Positions 12,666-24,608 of a stretch of DNA of 64,000 nucleotides are shown here, in pieces. Source of the stretch: Pezizomycotina sp. ARF18 (taxonomy: Eukaryota; Ascomycota); assembly GCA_002224055.1 (NCBI GenBank), contig AZLU01000068.1, forward strand, positions 124,001 through 188,000, given 5' to 3'. How positions within the stretch are numbered: the stretch's first letter is position 1; every line of letters starts with the position of its first letter. The position numbers and the translations under genes were made by a program. The notes under the pieces are model-generated. The model was not told where the DNA came from. It saw only the letters and a list, made by a program, of their open reading frames with translations, and did no database searches.

Positions 12666-14331
12666 TAGGAGCCTCTCGCGAGTATGCGCAATGTCGTCCG
12701 ATGACACCTTTGCAGGATCCTGGAGGATCGCGAAAAACCTCAGGAGCCTATTCCTTTCCTTTTACTATGTTTTCCTACCTATAAGCCTCCACCAGGCGGT
12801 TGGTTTTTGTCCCCCGTGGAAATAACTGGAAGCACTGCCTCCCTCAATTATAAAATTACCCTGATCGGTATTTATATCCAAAATTTCCAAGAAAACTGTT
12901 TCTTCGTCGTATCGAGAATTTGGGTTCCGTGTTCCCGTTCTCCCAGGACCTGTGTCACGATATTCTTGCCCTTGCATGAGGTATGTCTTACTTGTGTCTG
13001 TTCTCTATGACCACTAGGGAGGATGCGATGAGCTCAGCATTCTGCACGTCCAACTTTTTTTCGAAAAGACTTTGATGACCCCGTAAGCCGTGAATCATGA
13101 ATCATATATCCGCCCCCATGCGATATCACGGTCACAAGCGATACAACAACAACCATCGCCAATCAGTATACTGTCACTTTTTGAGAAACTTCATTCATCC
13201 AGTCATCCGGGATAACCGACTTAGGCAGCGTTTTCATTAAGGGTTTCGTGACTAAGACGTCGCCTTCGAGTCCAACCTTTTGCACCTTCGGAGACGGTGC
13301 ATCAGCGGCATTTCCGGAACCCCGCTCACGTGATACTGCTTGATTTAAAGGTTCGTTTAGTTCGTTTTTATCGAAGCTTTTCTTAGTGGCGGTTCCTTTC
13401 TGGCCCTTGAAATTCGCTAGTTATCTCCGATTTCGTACATACGGCAAATCTATTATATTATTTAGCTTGGGCCCTCGGGGTGATTTTTTCTTTTCTTTTC
13501 TGGCACCGGGGAGGATTTTTTTCATATTTTTTTTTTTTTTCACTTCTTTCTTGTTAATTCATTTTTTCACACTCCTGACCTGAGGAGCTTTTTCCTTCGT
13601 CCCCCGTTGTTCAGATTAACGACAAAGTCGACACGCAATTTAGGGTACTTTCGTTTAGGATTCGGATAGGATTCCACCTCTGGAACCCACCTACATCCAC
13701 CTTCATCCCATTCGTAATAATCCGAGCCCTTCATTAAACGCCTCCATTCGTCTCTATTGCACAGCCTTCTCTTCTTCTTTCCTGGAGCCTTGCTCCGGTC
13801 CATCGCTCCCTTTTCGTCCGTACTTTTCATTGGGGGGATCATTCGTCCCATCTTGAAACAGGATCGAGAAAAGAACAGATTTACATTTCGAGTCTCTCTG
13901 GAGTCTAGCCTCGTTTTATATTTCCGTTGGTTGTGATTGTTTATTTGGCCGGCTGTTTATCGTTCTTTTATCTGATCAGGGTTGCTCCGTGGCGTTCCTC
14001 TGGAGGAGGCTAGTTTCCTCTTATTATAACCCCATTCCTTGCCGGGGATTTCCTTTCTCCTTCGTCTTTTTCTTTCTTTCCTTCGGTTTCCATCGTAATC
14101 AGGATTCAGAAGTTTCTTCTTTTTGTTCATAAACGCATTTTTGATTCAAACGTCTCAATACACTTTCTCATTACTACCTTTTACCCAAAGGCGTGGGAAG
14201 ACAGAACCCTAAGGCCCGAGACCTCGGAAGTTAACAACCGCCGACATCTTGAAGCCGTTACCAGTAGTACCATGTCGTCAACGCCGGACAAGCCGGATAC
14301 AGCAACGCTACTGTCTTCCCACCTTTGCAGC
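12666..14331. repeat. Copy 2 of the 1.67-kb duplication, attached to the full-length transcription factor gene
   Basis: This copy matches 1-1667 apart from five homopolymer-length differences. It ends at 14331 inside a CAG-rich (polyQ-coding) tract, where copy 1 departs. No C-to-T or G-to-A transitions separate the copies, so RIP has not acted on a duplication long and similar enough to be a target, even though other repeats in the window are heavily RIP-mutated. Confidence 0.95.
13567..13851 (-). CDS. Possible small basic protein, 94 residues (copy 2)
   Basis: This is the same frame as at 901-1185: ATG-started, 94 residues, Lys/Arg-rich, no recognised domain. It lies about 420 bp upstream of and divergent from the transcription factor start codon at 14272, inside its promoter region. 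It may be a real small gene or a chance frame. Confidence 0.2.
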   Translation of the reverse strand: MGRMIPPMKSTDEKGAMDRSKAPGKKKRRLCNRDEWRRLMKGSDYYEWDEGGCRWVPEVESYPNPKRKYPKLRVDFVVNLNNGGRRKKLLRSGV

Positions 14332-16941
14332 AGCAGCCACAGCAGCAGCCGCAAGACTCCAAGGAACAGCTTTCGACGACCTTATCCGCCGAGCAGTACG
14401 CAGCTGCCGGAGCACCGAACCTGAACCCGCACAAGGAACCCCGCATCACCTTCGCCTGCGAATTCTGCCGGCAGCGCAAGATAAAATGCGACGGCGGAAA
14501 ACCCTGCGGTAACTGCGTGCACGCGCGGGTAATGTGTATCGTCCGGAAGGAGCGGAAGAAGCGGGAGATTGGTCTCAAGTAAGCAAAATAATATGATGTC
14601 ATAAGGAAAAATATAACTCACTTGGTGAAATTAGCGTTAACAGTTGGGTGTGGTGGTTTATGTACAATTTTCAGAGACCAAAAGATACGAAACCTCGAAA
14701 AGCAAGTCAGGGTACTCGAGGAGAAGCTGGCGACCATGACACTGAAATCCCACGCGGTACGCTTCGAGCGCTCTATGAGCGGCAGCGTATCCGTACCCCC
14801 CAGTCCCTCCGTCTTACCCGTTCGGGCATCTCCGGAATCGAATCCCAAAGCTCAACAGAACGACGCCTTCCTAACAGACACAAAAGGGACGGAAAAATAC
14901 ATCGGCTCGTCGAGCGGATTGAGTTTGGCGTACCAATTGCAGAACGAGGAGCTCGATCACATCATTTCAGACGGCCTGAAATCGCCGACGGAAGGTGCCG
15001 GGAGCGAGGAAGAAGATAATGAGCATAGTGTCTTCATGAGTTTTACGCTGGAGGATGGTGATCTGGTGAAGAGCAGGAAGCTTCCCATTGATAGCATACA
15101 GTTTGATTTCACGTTGCCGTCGACGTATGTTATGGAGAGCTTGATTGATGGTAAAATTCCCGGACACCTAGCTTTTTATGTGGAATTTCCATTTTTCATG
15201 AGCTTTAGTTAATTGATGATTCCGCGTGTTTTTAGCATACTTCGAGCACGTCCAACCCATCTACCCCATCCTCGACCGCGACGAGTTCCGGGAATCCCTC
15301 CCGATAGTGCTCGAGCGCGGCGCAAGTACGACTTCGACATAACGACGTCGGAGCACCCGGCGTCGGACATACGGTACCTGCAGGTCGCAACGCGGTTGCA
15401 GATCGTCTGCGCGCTGGGCGAGTGGTACCTGTACGGCGCCGACAAGCAGTACCACTCCGCGCTGAATTTACCGGCTGGGAGCACTTTATGCACGCGTTCA
15501 CGGCGAGCCACGTGTTATTTGTTTCGGGGGGAACCAGGAGTTTGCAGTGTTTATTATTGATCGTAAGTTTTCATTGTTCTTCGTCCCAGCCCGCAGTTCT
15601 TTTCTTTCGTTCTTGCTTTCCCTACCACTTTGAAACAGTAAATCTAAATACACTACAAATTTTCCAGACTATCTACCTCCAATCCGCCTCCAAAATGTCC
15701 CACTGCTACATCCTCTTGGGAACTCTAGTCCGCATTCTCCACGCCATGGGCATCCACCGCGACCGCAAGAACCTCCCCGACGCTCAGCTCCGCCGCCGCC
15801 TCTTCCACATCGCCTACAACCTCGAACGCTCCTTCGCCCTCTCCCTCGGCCGTCCCTCAGCCATGCAAGCCTTCGACTGCGACATGGCACCCCCTCCACC
15901 CTCGGGTTTATTAATCGAAGGAGTGGACGTGTTCGCGGAGGAAATAAGGCTTACGGCGATCAGGACGAATGTGCAGTTCATGCTGTACGGATCTTACGGT
16001 GGGCCGCAGCAGGCAACGGAGTTGCTTGTTGATCTTGCTAATTGGAAGGAGAACGTTAGGGGATCGATACGTGTTTGCAGCTTATGCCGTTGTTGTTGCA
16101 GTATTACCAGTTGAGGATTTGTATACTCAGGAGTTCTAGCGGGATAAGGAGATGGCGGTGGACACGAGTCGGGAGTGCTTGAGGGTTTTGGGCGCGAGCG
16201 GGTACAGGTTGAATTCGGGAACTTGGTACGTTTCGAAAACATTGATACGTCTTCTTTCTCTCCGCCGTCCTTACTGATTTATTTTATGAAAGGCTTGTAT
16301 TATATCCACCTTTTACCGCCGCCGCAGTCCTCTACCAGTCCATCCTCAAGCGCTACCGCGCACACCGCTCCCCCGGCAGTGGCTTCACCGCCGACAACGC
16401 ACTCTTCCACTCCGACATCGAGCTCCTCTCCACCGCCTCCTCCGTCCTCAAAAACTGCGCAGGTTACGCCTCCGCCGGCGAACACCTCTCCCGCGCCGTT
16501 CGCCGCTGGCTCAAATCGCTGCAGCAGGATAGCGTCGGCGGCCTAGGTACATCTGAGAGCAGTCCCTCCGGAACGAGCTTGTTGGGCATGCAGACCCCCG
16601 CGACGTTTATTACCCCGGAGTTAGTCCCGGGTGTGGCGATGGCGAATGCTGGCGGAAGTCACGGTGCCGCTATCCAGATGAGCGGTGGAGAGGCGAGTGC
16701 GGCGGTCGCGGCGCAGTTCAACGATCCTATGGCGAGCTTTAATCCGAGCGCGGACCTGACGATGCCGAACTGGTTGGACGTCGAGGGGGATATATTGAGT
16801 ATGGAGGGTTCAGCGAGTGGAATTGGGGAATCGGCGATCCTAACGGCGGCGGCGGAGGACGAGGATCGGGGATGCCGAGCATCTAGTAGACGGGATGGAA
16901 TTGTTGATATTTTATATATTTCGCTTGTCCAGTCGTGTTAA
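14272..16941 (+). CDS. Zn2Cys6 transcription factor with fungal MHR domain
   Basis: A nuclear, DNA-binding gal4-type regulator by family. The N-terminus is polyQ, followed by a binuclear zinc cluster with six cysteines in CEFCRQRKIKC-(6)-C-(2)-C-(6)-C order (about 14458-14535). A linker and a short leucine-rich coiled coil (KIRNLEKQVRVLEEKLATM) suit dimerisation. The fungal-specific middle homology region follows, with HVQPIYPILDRDEFRE, LQSASKMSHCYILLGTLVRI and AMGIHRD typical of the family. Visible introns are 14579-14674, 15152-15235, 15563-15667 and 16226-16327. The C-terminus is Ala/Ser-rich. The polyQ-to-zinc-cluster frame is broken by three C at 14318-14320; copy 1 has four there, which would keep it open. 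Further slips lie near 15330, 15465 and 16060. The target pathway is unknown. Confidence 0.88.
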
Positions 16942-17832
16942 GGATATCACTTGGGTATATATCGCTAGGAACGGTGTTTCGCTTAAGTAGTTATATATAT
17001 TGCTAGGGAAAGGCGTTGCATGTTGGCGCAGGCATTCGGTGTTTTTTTTTTTTTTTTTTTTTTGTTTCTTTTATAAGGATCGATTCCACTTCCTCACTCT
17101 CAGGTACATGCAGTATCTCGCCACTTACTTTATTTCATGGGATTTACGGTGTAATACTTTAGTTAGATCTATTTCGGCTTAGATACCTCTCTCGGACTCT
17201 CTCTGCTTCGTTTCGGAGTTTTTTTTTTTGATCAAACCACTAACACTCAATCTAATAAGGAATTATTCCACCTATCCTTCACTTCAATACTAGCATGCTA
17301 TATCATGAACCTGCGAGAACTTGAGCCTTTCTTGAACAATCGTATTGTCCCTGTCCGTCGTATCTCCAAGCTACCAAGCATTTCCGGCCATATCCGTTTT
17401 GTTTTGCAATTTTGCGAAATACGCGGCCGATCCGTTCGGCGCAACATTCCTCCATCCAAGCCTGGAAGGTTGACTCACTTGCCACGTGCTCACGCGGCAG
17501 GATTTGGCGTCCTTCCTCGCTTCGATGCTTCGCTTTTGCGATCCTCCGGAAAGAGGGGGGAGTTTCGCGGCTTTTCACTATTTCCTACCCCGCTTCAAGG
17601 TGCAAGGTCGCGATTTCGCTATAAAAACGTCACTGAAGATACGATCAATTCTTTTTTCGCACTCAATTTCATCAAACAAACTACTTACAAACAAACAAAC
17701 CACCAACAAACTATAACGAACTATCGCCCATCACCACCGCCTTTGTTCTCCTCTCGTCTACCCCATTGCCTAATCTATCCTGTTGCTTTTCCTCTTCTTC
17801 TTTCTCTCTTTCCTTCATTTGTGCCTGTAGAA
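16942..17832. other. Intergenic region and promoter of the GFA-type gene
   Basis: Holds the 3' flank of the transcription factor gene, a T tract at 17042-17063 (22), a second T run near 17221 and a pyrimidine- and CAAA-rich leader before the ATG at 17833. An open frame runs through 17305-17832 in phase with the downstream gene, but it crosses the TATA box and leader and is probably not translated. Confidence 0.55.
17619..17628 (+). promoter_or_regulatory. TATA box upstream of the GFA-type gene
   Basis: The sequence cgctataaaaacg lies about 205 bp upstream of the ATG at 17833. It is followed by CAAACAAACAAACC-type and CT-rich leader sequence typical of strong fungal promoters. Confidence 0.5.
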
Positions 17833-18558
17833 ATGACGGAGCAGCTCAAAAACACCGAAATGGCCAAGCCGCCGAACATGCCAAGCACCGCGAACAACCC
17901 CACAATCAGCTGGGAAAACAATCCAAAAGACGTAGCCATCCCCGCCCAGCACCTCGAACGCGGTCCAGACGAGTGGCGCAAGCCCGTAACGGGAGGCTGC
18001 CTCTGCGGGTCCGTCAGATACGCTATCAAGTTTCCTGAAGGGACGAAGTTCCCGTCTGAGGCAGGTTGAATCCAGCGATTCTTCCCGAGATCCTGACCGT
18101 AGAGAGTGAAATTACTAACCGCCTTAATATCGAGGAGGATTTAGAACTCGAACACATGCCAATGCACCTCCTGCCGCAAAGTCTCCGGCTCCCTCATCGC
18201 CGGAACCATCAACATGCTCGCGGAACAAATCTTCTGGGGCGAACCGTGTAAGACCTTCGTCGAGTACGAATCCTCCAAGGGAAACTTCCGCGGCTTCTGC
18301 AATAACTGCGGAAGCTCTATCTCTTTCCGGTCGGCGGAGATGCCGCGTTACTTTGACGTGTTTATTGGGACGCTAGATGAGGATTTTATTCGAGAGGGAG
18401 GGAAGGAGTTGTGCTGTGCGCCGGGAGGACAGCTTTATTGTAAGAATTTCGTGGACGGGGTTACGGATGGGATTCAGAGTCCTGGCCGAAGTTTGTGGAG
18501 AGCTTTGATGGGGGAGGCTTCCTTAACTTTAAAGAGGGAGATATGGTCTCCTTTTTAA
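17833..18558 (+). CDS. GFA/CENP-V-type zinc protein (Mss4-like fold)
   Basis: The family is glutathione-dependent formaldehyde-activating enzyme-like (GFA/CENP-V). Fungal members are mostly uncharacterised carbon-sulfur lyase-like or zinc-binding proteins. Exon 1 (17833 to about 18064) carries TGGCLCGSVRYAIKF with the CxC zinc ligands. Exon 2 (from about 18145, acceptor TTTAG) carries CQCTSCRKVSGSLI and then FCNNCGSSISF, supplying the two CxxC pairs. The donor is unclear: GCAG/GTTGAA gives a phase that does not match exon 2, so either a GC donor or a single-base error is involved. Near 18480 the frame slips again; another frame reads PKFVESFDGGGFLNFKEGD, a plausible C-terminus. All zinc ligands are present. 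The substrate is unknown. Confidence 0.88.
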
Positions 18559-20253
18559 CGAGATGAGGGCGTTTGAGTGGTCATGTACTTTGACTAAGAT
18601 CCAATGTGGGGACTCACCGTATTCGTTGCCATTTACTTGATTAGTATATGGCATCGCAGGCTCATATATGGCTTTTACTGTATAGGTTCATATTTGGGCT
18701 TTGCCTTGTTAAGCTTACTGGACTTCAATTATTTACCCTTGCTACTATCAATTTCGTTGTAGCCTATAAAGAAATCCTGTGTTAACGTTATAAAGGCTTC
18801 AACTGTGCTGGCTTTCCAATCGAAGAAAGTCGCGAATGTGATACCTCTTCGTAGAGGATATACTTATGGCGAAAGCGAAGCAAGTGCAGTTTCACATAGC
18901 ATCTCTTCTTTACCACAAAGCGAATGGTATTGACGTGAGAGTTAAAAGTCCTATGCGGTGAGATGGGACTGTGGCTTGTTTTGTAGGTGCTTACTGTAAA
19001 CCTTGAGGGCAATATAATTACAGCACACGCACGCCGGAACAAGGTAAACCAAATGAAATCTCAGCGGACAAGATTGAACAGAATACATGATATGATAGCA
19101 CCCGATCTTGCAAATCGTCTAGATGTCAATTTCGCGGTCATCTGACTCGGAAGTACTGACAGGATGGGAGTGGAAGCAACGTGGGTTTCTTTGCAATACG
19201 ATACGGGCAATACGGCAAGAATGACATTCCTAATCTGATTTCTAATATTTGCAGCAATGATAGCGATACCTGCAGTCTGTTTTATAATTGAATACGAGCT
19301 CGCTAATTCAGCCGCTTGGTTTGTCGGTTGGCCGGCCCGGAGTGCAAACTCCAAGCGGAGCCTTATCGGACAATGTGGTCGATATCGTCGTATAAATGTG
19401 GAATACCTGACTCGGATACGTTAGGAGATGAAAAGCCAGAGGGAAATAAGTCCTCTACCTTATCGAATCCCCACTATTGAAACATTACACACGATCGACG
19501 GCAGGTGGGTTACGCGCAGCCCTTCGTTGTTCCTCGTATCCGCTCCACCCGCAACCTCGAAGGGATCCGAATCTCTCCAGCTCTCAAGCAATCCCACAAA
19601 TTTGTTTCACTTCTCGAAATAAGCACCGCTAACGGCTAGCCGGCAGCGTTCCTCCTCGGCAGAGATATTCATCAAACCCTAACGAAATAAAAAGAATTGT
19701 TTACTAGAACGAAAGGTTAACTTTATCTAGGTAGGAACTTGGAACTTGGAAGCGAGAAACGGCCCACTTTCTTTCCTTATCCGCCAATAAGCTCGCCTGT
19801 TTTTGTTTTGTGACCATACCTAAAAGTACATTAATCACCTTGGTTCCACTACTTTACATCAGGGGCTTTTCGAGGGCTTTTTCCTTCGGCGCTTTGCGAC
19901 ATTATGTTGTTAAGAAACGTTTAAGAGTGAGGTGATACGGGATTCCTTGACGCTTTCAGCTTAGCCTGTGAACGCTCCTTTGCGTGGGGTAATCACCGTA
20001 CACGCCCCAAGGATTGCTACCTCCTGCAGCTTGGGAAAAACGAGATTTACCCCCAGCGAATTGCCATGGTCCGTAGCCGAAGTTACCGTTGCTCTGCAGC
20101 GAAGAAACAAACGGGTGGTTTTGCTTCAATACAATGCCACACCCACCGAAACGTATCCCTTTGGCGGGGTGGTAATCATTCTTTTTCGTACCTGACGTCT
20201 ACCCTAGAGATATCGATTCTTCGTTTAGGACGGGAGGATTAGTAGAGGGAGCC
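18559..20253. other. Intergenic region, no gene recognised
   Basis: About 1.7 kb of mixed-composition DNA with only short open frames (the longest is about 97 codons on the minus strand at 19061-19354) lacking motifs. It includes the putative promoter of the rhodopsin-domain gene downstream. Confidence 0.45.
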
Positions 20254-20286
20254 AATGGATTTGACAGGCCCTGGGTGGACAGGAAC

Positions 20287-22024
20287 ATGGCCATGACAGC
20301 ACCAGGACAGGCGTTTACCGACGGCTCATCGAAAGTACAATTGTTATCGCTATTCCGACGACGTTAACCAGCCTCGCCATTATATGCGTTGCCCTAAGAT
20401 TCTGGGTAAAGAGAACGAGGAGGGGAGGTTATGGATAGATGACTGGCTGATTTGTGGTTGCTTTTGTCGATGGATATCGTTGCTAGTGTATTGATCATGA
20501 GACGTATGAAACATTAAATTTTCCTCTACCTTTACGTTGTTGGCTGGTTTGAACGAACAATGCAGAAGGATGGTTTTCTCAGTTCTTTTTGTTCAATAGA
20601 GATACCACGCGGATACGGTCAACACTTAACCACAGCACCGAGCGCCGAGAACCTCATGCTAATCGCCGGGACGTCTATGTCGCCCAAATCTTCTACTTAC
20701 TCGCGAACGGCACCTGCAAAATCTCCATCCTTTTCTTCTACCTCCGCCTCACGCGAACGTTAAAGCTGCAATACGCGGTCTGGGTAACGATGGGATTCGT
20801 CATAGCCTCCACGATGGCTTTAATGGTTGGTAACGTTCTCGAGTGCAAGCCGATAGCGTACACCTGGAACCCCAGCGTTCCTGGCGGGAACTGTTTCAAT
20901 CGGTGGGCTTTCTGGGCGTCTAGTGCGACGATAAATGTTGTTACGGACCTGGCGGTGTATACACTCCGATACCGACGATATGGAGTATGAAGCTGATGCC
21001 GAGGAGGCAGAAGATTGGGTTGGTGCTTGTTTTCGGATTTGGGTTGATTACTATCGCGGCGGGTTTCGTCAGGTTGAGCGCGATGGTGAGGCACGATATG
21101 GACCTGGCGTTGGCGAAGCATTCTACTTGTATGTCTTCCTTAGTTTTGCCCCGCCGTATTCTTGATGTTCTGCCGCTTGGAACATCGATTTGGCTAATGA
21201 TCTGACGTATCTTTGTCATCTTCAGGGGACTACCTTACTGCCAGTTTATCTTTTGTTACAGAGCTTAACATTGGTATCATGGATCTTGCCTCCCTTCGTT
21301 GAAACCCCTGTTTGGTCGCTTTCTCGCGTCGGGGCCCGAAAGTCCTGCTAGTGAACTCAACGAAGTACGCCTGAGCGACCACAATCCCAACAATAGTGCA
21401 AATCACGGACTTCCGAACCCGACGACGAGGACGGCGGGCATCTCTATAACGTCGACAGCCACCAGCACCAGCAACAGCACAAGCAGCAACACAGCACAGA
21501 CGAAAATATCAATCCGAGCCTCAACTTCCGCTTGCCCTTCTCCTCAAAGCCCGTTCGCAGAGATGCGTCGCACTGGTACGCCTCGCCTTGGAGGGTACGG
21601 TTGGATCCGTCACTACTCCTCCGCTATCCGCCGCCATACCGACACAAGCAGAAGTCTCAGCGTCTCCCGTAACGGTGATGCCGGTGAGTGGCCAGCATCG
21701 TACGGCCATAACACCGCGTGAGTAACCACGAGGTGAGCGTCAAGGGAACTACAACTCCAAGACGAGCTCCAGTCCGCCGGGTTCTTCGAGTTCTTCCGAC
21801 GAAGAGCTTCCGCGACACCGCGGGATGCCCGAGTCGACGGCGGAGTTTCTGAGGACGGCGAGGCCGAGGTCGAGGAGCGTTAGCAGGGCGGAGTCAGCGG
21901 CGACGGAATCGGGAGGAGACGATGGTGGGACGTCCAGGAAACGGTCGGACAGCGGGAACGTGATATTGAAGACGACGAGGATTAGTGTTTCTAGGAGCGC
22001 TTCTGTGAGCGGACACGGTGGATG
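20287..22024 (+). CDS. Fungal rhodopsin-domain integral membrane protein 1
   Basis: Multi-pass plasma-membrane protein of the fungal rhodopsin-like family, which includes the Pth11/SAT4-type candidates. Hydrophobic segments appear in order: IVIAIPTTLTSLAIICVALRF, then after an intron ending at about 20608 QIFYLLANGTCKISILFFYL, YAVWVTMGFVIASTMALMVG (followed by ECKPIAYTWNP and a GNCFN motif), INVVTDLAVYTL and IGLVLVFGFGLITIAAGFVRL. After a second intron (ending near 21224) come SFVTELNIGIM and PLFGRFLASG. A long Ser/Thr-rich cytosolic tail follows to TGA near 22024. The start is uncertain (ATGs at 20254 and 20287). At least five frame slips interrupt it, for example between GGY and IDDWLI near 20440. 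The ligand is unknown; the family does not necessarily bind retinal. Confidence 0.8.
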
Positions 22025-22503
22025 ATATTCGTCTTCACTTTCTGTACACGATTTTTTTTTTCTTGAATTTTTTTTTTTTTTTTGGCGCACATCTATGGAG
22101 CGGTTCACGATAGCGAAGCAGATGTTTTTATTCTTGTTTTTCAACGACGTTTTCTCAGCGTACATATAAATGCTCTTTTGAGCTGGAGTTGTGGGCTTTC
22201 GGCTTTTCGGCGCAGCGAACAGTAATTGATAGCAGTGTATCTGTAATTTTATTCAAGTTCCTTCTTGTTTTGGTAGAATAACATACGTCTCGAAATGATG
22301 GAGCCGTGGGCTCCAATGTTGCTTTCCTATTAGCCGAGTCGGTTACTCTATTGTGCCATGATTAGCCGCTCAACTCTGGCTGCAGAACCGTACATTTCCC
22401 CTCCTTGTTTTTCTACATCAAAAGCCGCCCGTGGAAACAGTCCAGATCTTCCCCAGCGGCACTGGCGAGCCGACTCTCAACGTCTCAAGCTGTTCCCTTC
22501 CCC
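22025..22503. other. Convergent 3' intergenic spacer
   Basis: About 480 bp between the stop of rhodopsin-domain gene 1 (plus) and the stop of gene 2 (minus). It contains two T runs (22052-22084) and no gene, and should hold the 3' ends of both transcripts. Confidence 0.5.
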
Positions 22504-23470
22504 CTACAGCTCGCTTTTCTCCCTCGTTCTGTGCAGCATCCCGTAAACAAACGTCTTAAAAGCCGGTAAGCACGCCACCGTCAAACTAACAAATATCTCC
22601 GTGACGACGAGGAAGCGGATGATATTGTAATATTTAATAAGCTCCTCCAATACCCCACCAACATTGACGAAGACATTGGCAAGCGCGAAGAAGGTGGAGA
22701 GGAGGCCAAGGGAGAACATTGAATACGCCACTATCCGCTGGTGGCGGGCCAGCGCCACACCGCGGACTAGGACGAAGGAAATCGAGCAGAAGAGGACGTC
22801 CGTGGCCGCATGCCAGAAGTTGGGCACTATGGCGAGGATGTCGGAGACGCCGCAGAGGGGAGCGCTATCAACTGGATCGAAGGCCCTTTACATCAAACAG
22901 TAGGTATATCAGCGATCGCTCTAGTTTCAAGGGAAAATTGGGATCAAGCGACGCACCAATTACTTGCGATGTTACCGTCGCCACAGCTGAAGAACTGGTT
23001 AGTAACCGTCTGCGCGTACGCCGTCCTGCATATCCCGAAGGCAACCATGACCGACAACCAGACGCTTCTAAACGTCGTGAGGGCGACGAGCTCAGTGTAG
23101 TAGGACAACATGGCAAACTTCACGCAGTATACGCAAGTGAAGTACATTAATGGCAGGACAAACTCTGTCTGTTGTTTTCGGTTAGACTCGAGTCTCCACT
23201 CTGGGCAAAGATATATGGGTCTCACGAACCTTGTACAGCGCCGTAGCCTGTCTCGGTTCATCCGGGTTATCGGGCTCATAGTGCTCGAACAGGCTCAAAC
23301 TTGCGGCGTATGTTTCCGTGATTGCTTGCCCGAGGAAAAAAATCCATGCGGAAATGACGAAGATGTCGTTCCACTGATCCATCTCCAGGGGGTTCTCGCC
23401 CACTCTTCACGATAGAGATGCGAACGTAAGTGCGCAGGATAACGAGGAGAAGAGTTATGATTACGACGAA
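22504..23470 (-). CDS. Fungal rhodopsin-domain integral membrane protein 2
   Basis: A second multi-pass membrane protein of the same family, convergent with gene 1. Exons: about 23470-23230 (segment IITLLLVILRTYVRISIV, then one base out of frame near 23400 ENPLEMDQWNDIFVISAW), 23168-22957 (EFVLPLMYFTCVYCVKFAML, SVWLSVMVAFGICRTAYA) and 22885-22506 (LCGVSDILAIVPNFWHAATD, LFCSISFVLVRGVALARH, VAYSMFSLGLLSTFFALAN, FLVVTEIFVSLTVACL). Introns have GTTCGT/ACAG and GTGCGT/AAAG ends and keep the frame (N-W-A-F-D-P across the second). The first exon and start codon are not identified; 23470 sits at a TAG acceptor. The C-terminal tail is short, unlike the long tail of gene 1. Confidence 0.75.
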
Positions 23471-24608
23471 CTACTCGTATATCTAGAAGCCATTCTTTAG
23501 TCGCGGACCACGAGGAAAAGAATACAAGCTCAAAATACGCTATACTTACGAGGTATGGTTTATTATGCAAGACTATAATAATTGAAATTTTGAGATTTTA
23601 ATGTCAGTGTTCGAATTCAAGAACCTGGTTGAAATATAGGTGCAGTGAGGAACTTTTGAGAATTTTTGAGTGGATTGGTGAATTGAGATATTTATGGAAA
23701 ACAACATAGAACCAGATATATAGAGGCCTTAAGAGCATATATCCCCTTCCAATGCTTCTATTTTCATTCTATTGAGATAATAGTCTACTGTCTGAGCTGA
23801 AGAGTTGTAGTTCGATGGTCGCGTCGAAGCCATTCTTCAGACTTGGATCATGTAATCTTCGACTTTAGTTGCTCAGTAAAGACGCCTGGCAAGATTGGCT
23901 GGAGATTGATGGGATCCCGGACAAATAAAACATCCAGCTTTTGTCTCAACGCTGTAGCGGAGGATTCACAGTATAAATGATTAACGCTTTTTAAAGCATC
24001 TGATATACTGTACGACTTGATGATCCTCCTCCTCATCTGAAATCTGATTCAAATGAACGTCGACGAAAAAATGTCAGATAAATTACTCTCCTTATTCTTC
24101 ATGCCAGTCTGCGATCTGCAATAGCGGTACTGGATGAAAGCAAAAGCTAAAACTCCAGCGTCCAGCGTGGGTGATTTTGGAGGAAGACAAGTCGTCACGC
24201 TAGTGTCCTCTATGGCCATTGGAACTACAGTCACTGCGGTGATATTGTATTGAGAAGGAGGGCAGCTTAATACAGGCACTACCCTGATTCTCGGATGATA
24301 GAGAGCTCTCCGTTCCTTGCAGAAACATTCTGGTATCAGAGATAGACGGTGAACAAAAATTGCGAAAATCATGATCTGATTGGGCGTCTTTGCGGCTCTC
24401 CCGTCGGATTAGGAATTGCCCCGTGGGTTTTCGGAGGTGCATTTGCGCTGGTATATAAGGCCGAAAGGGCCCACACGAAAATATCCTCCATCTCTATACA
24501 TCATATCCGCACTCAACGACGTCTGGTATTGCGTAAACCGCCTCGTACGTGTTCTCGGAGGTATTCCAATTGTTTTTCCTCTGGCGATATATGAGACGAG
24601 CTAGGAGG
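23471..24608. other. Intergenic region between rhodopsin gene 2 and the F-box gene
   Basis: About 1.1 kb. It must contain the missing first exon of rhodopsin gene 2 and the promoters of both divergent genes. I see no further gene. Short frames such as 24049-24372 on the minus strand have no motif. Confidence 0.45.

Noticed and set aside
17305-17832. 176-codon in-frame N-terminal extension of the GFA-type protein
   Set aside because: It crosses a TATA box and a CAAAC/CT-rich leader. The zinc-protein homology begins only after the ATG at 17833.
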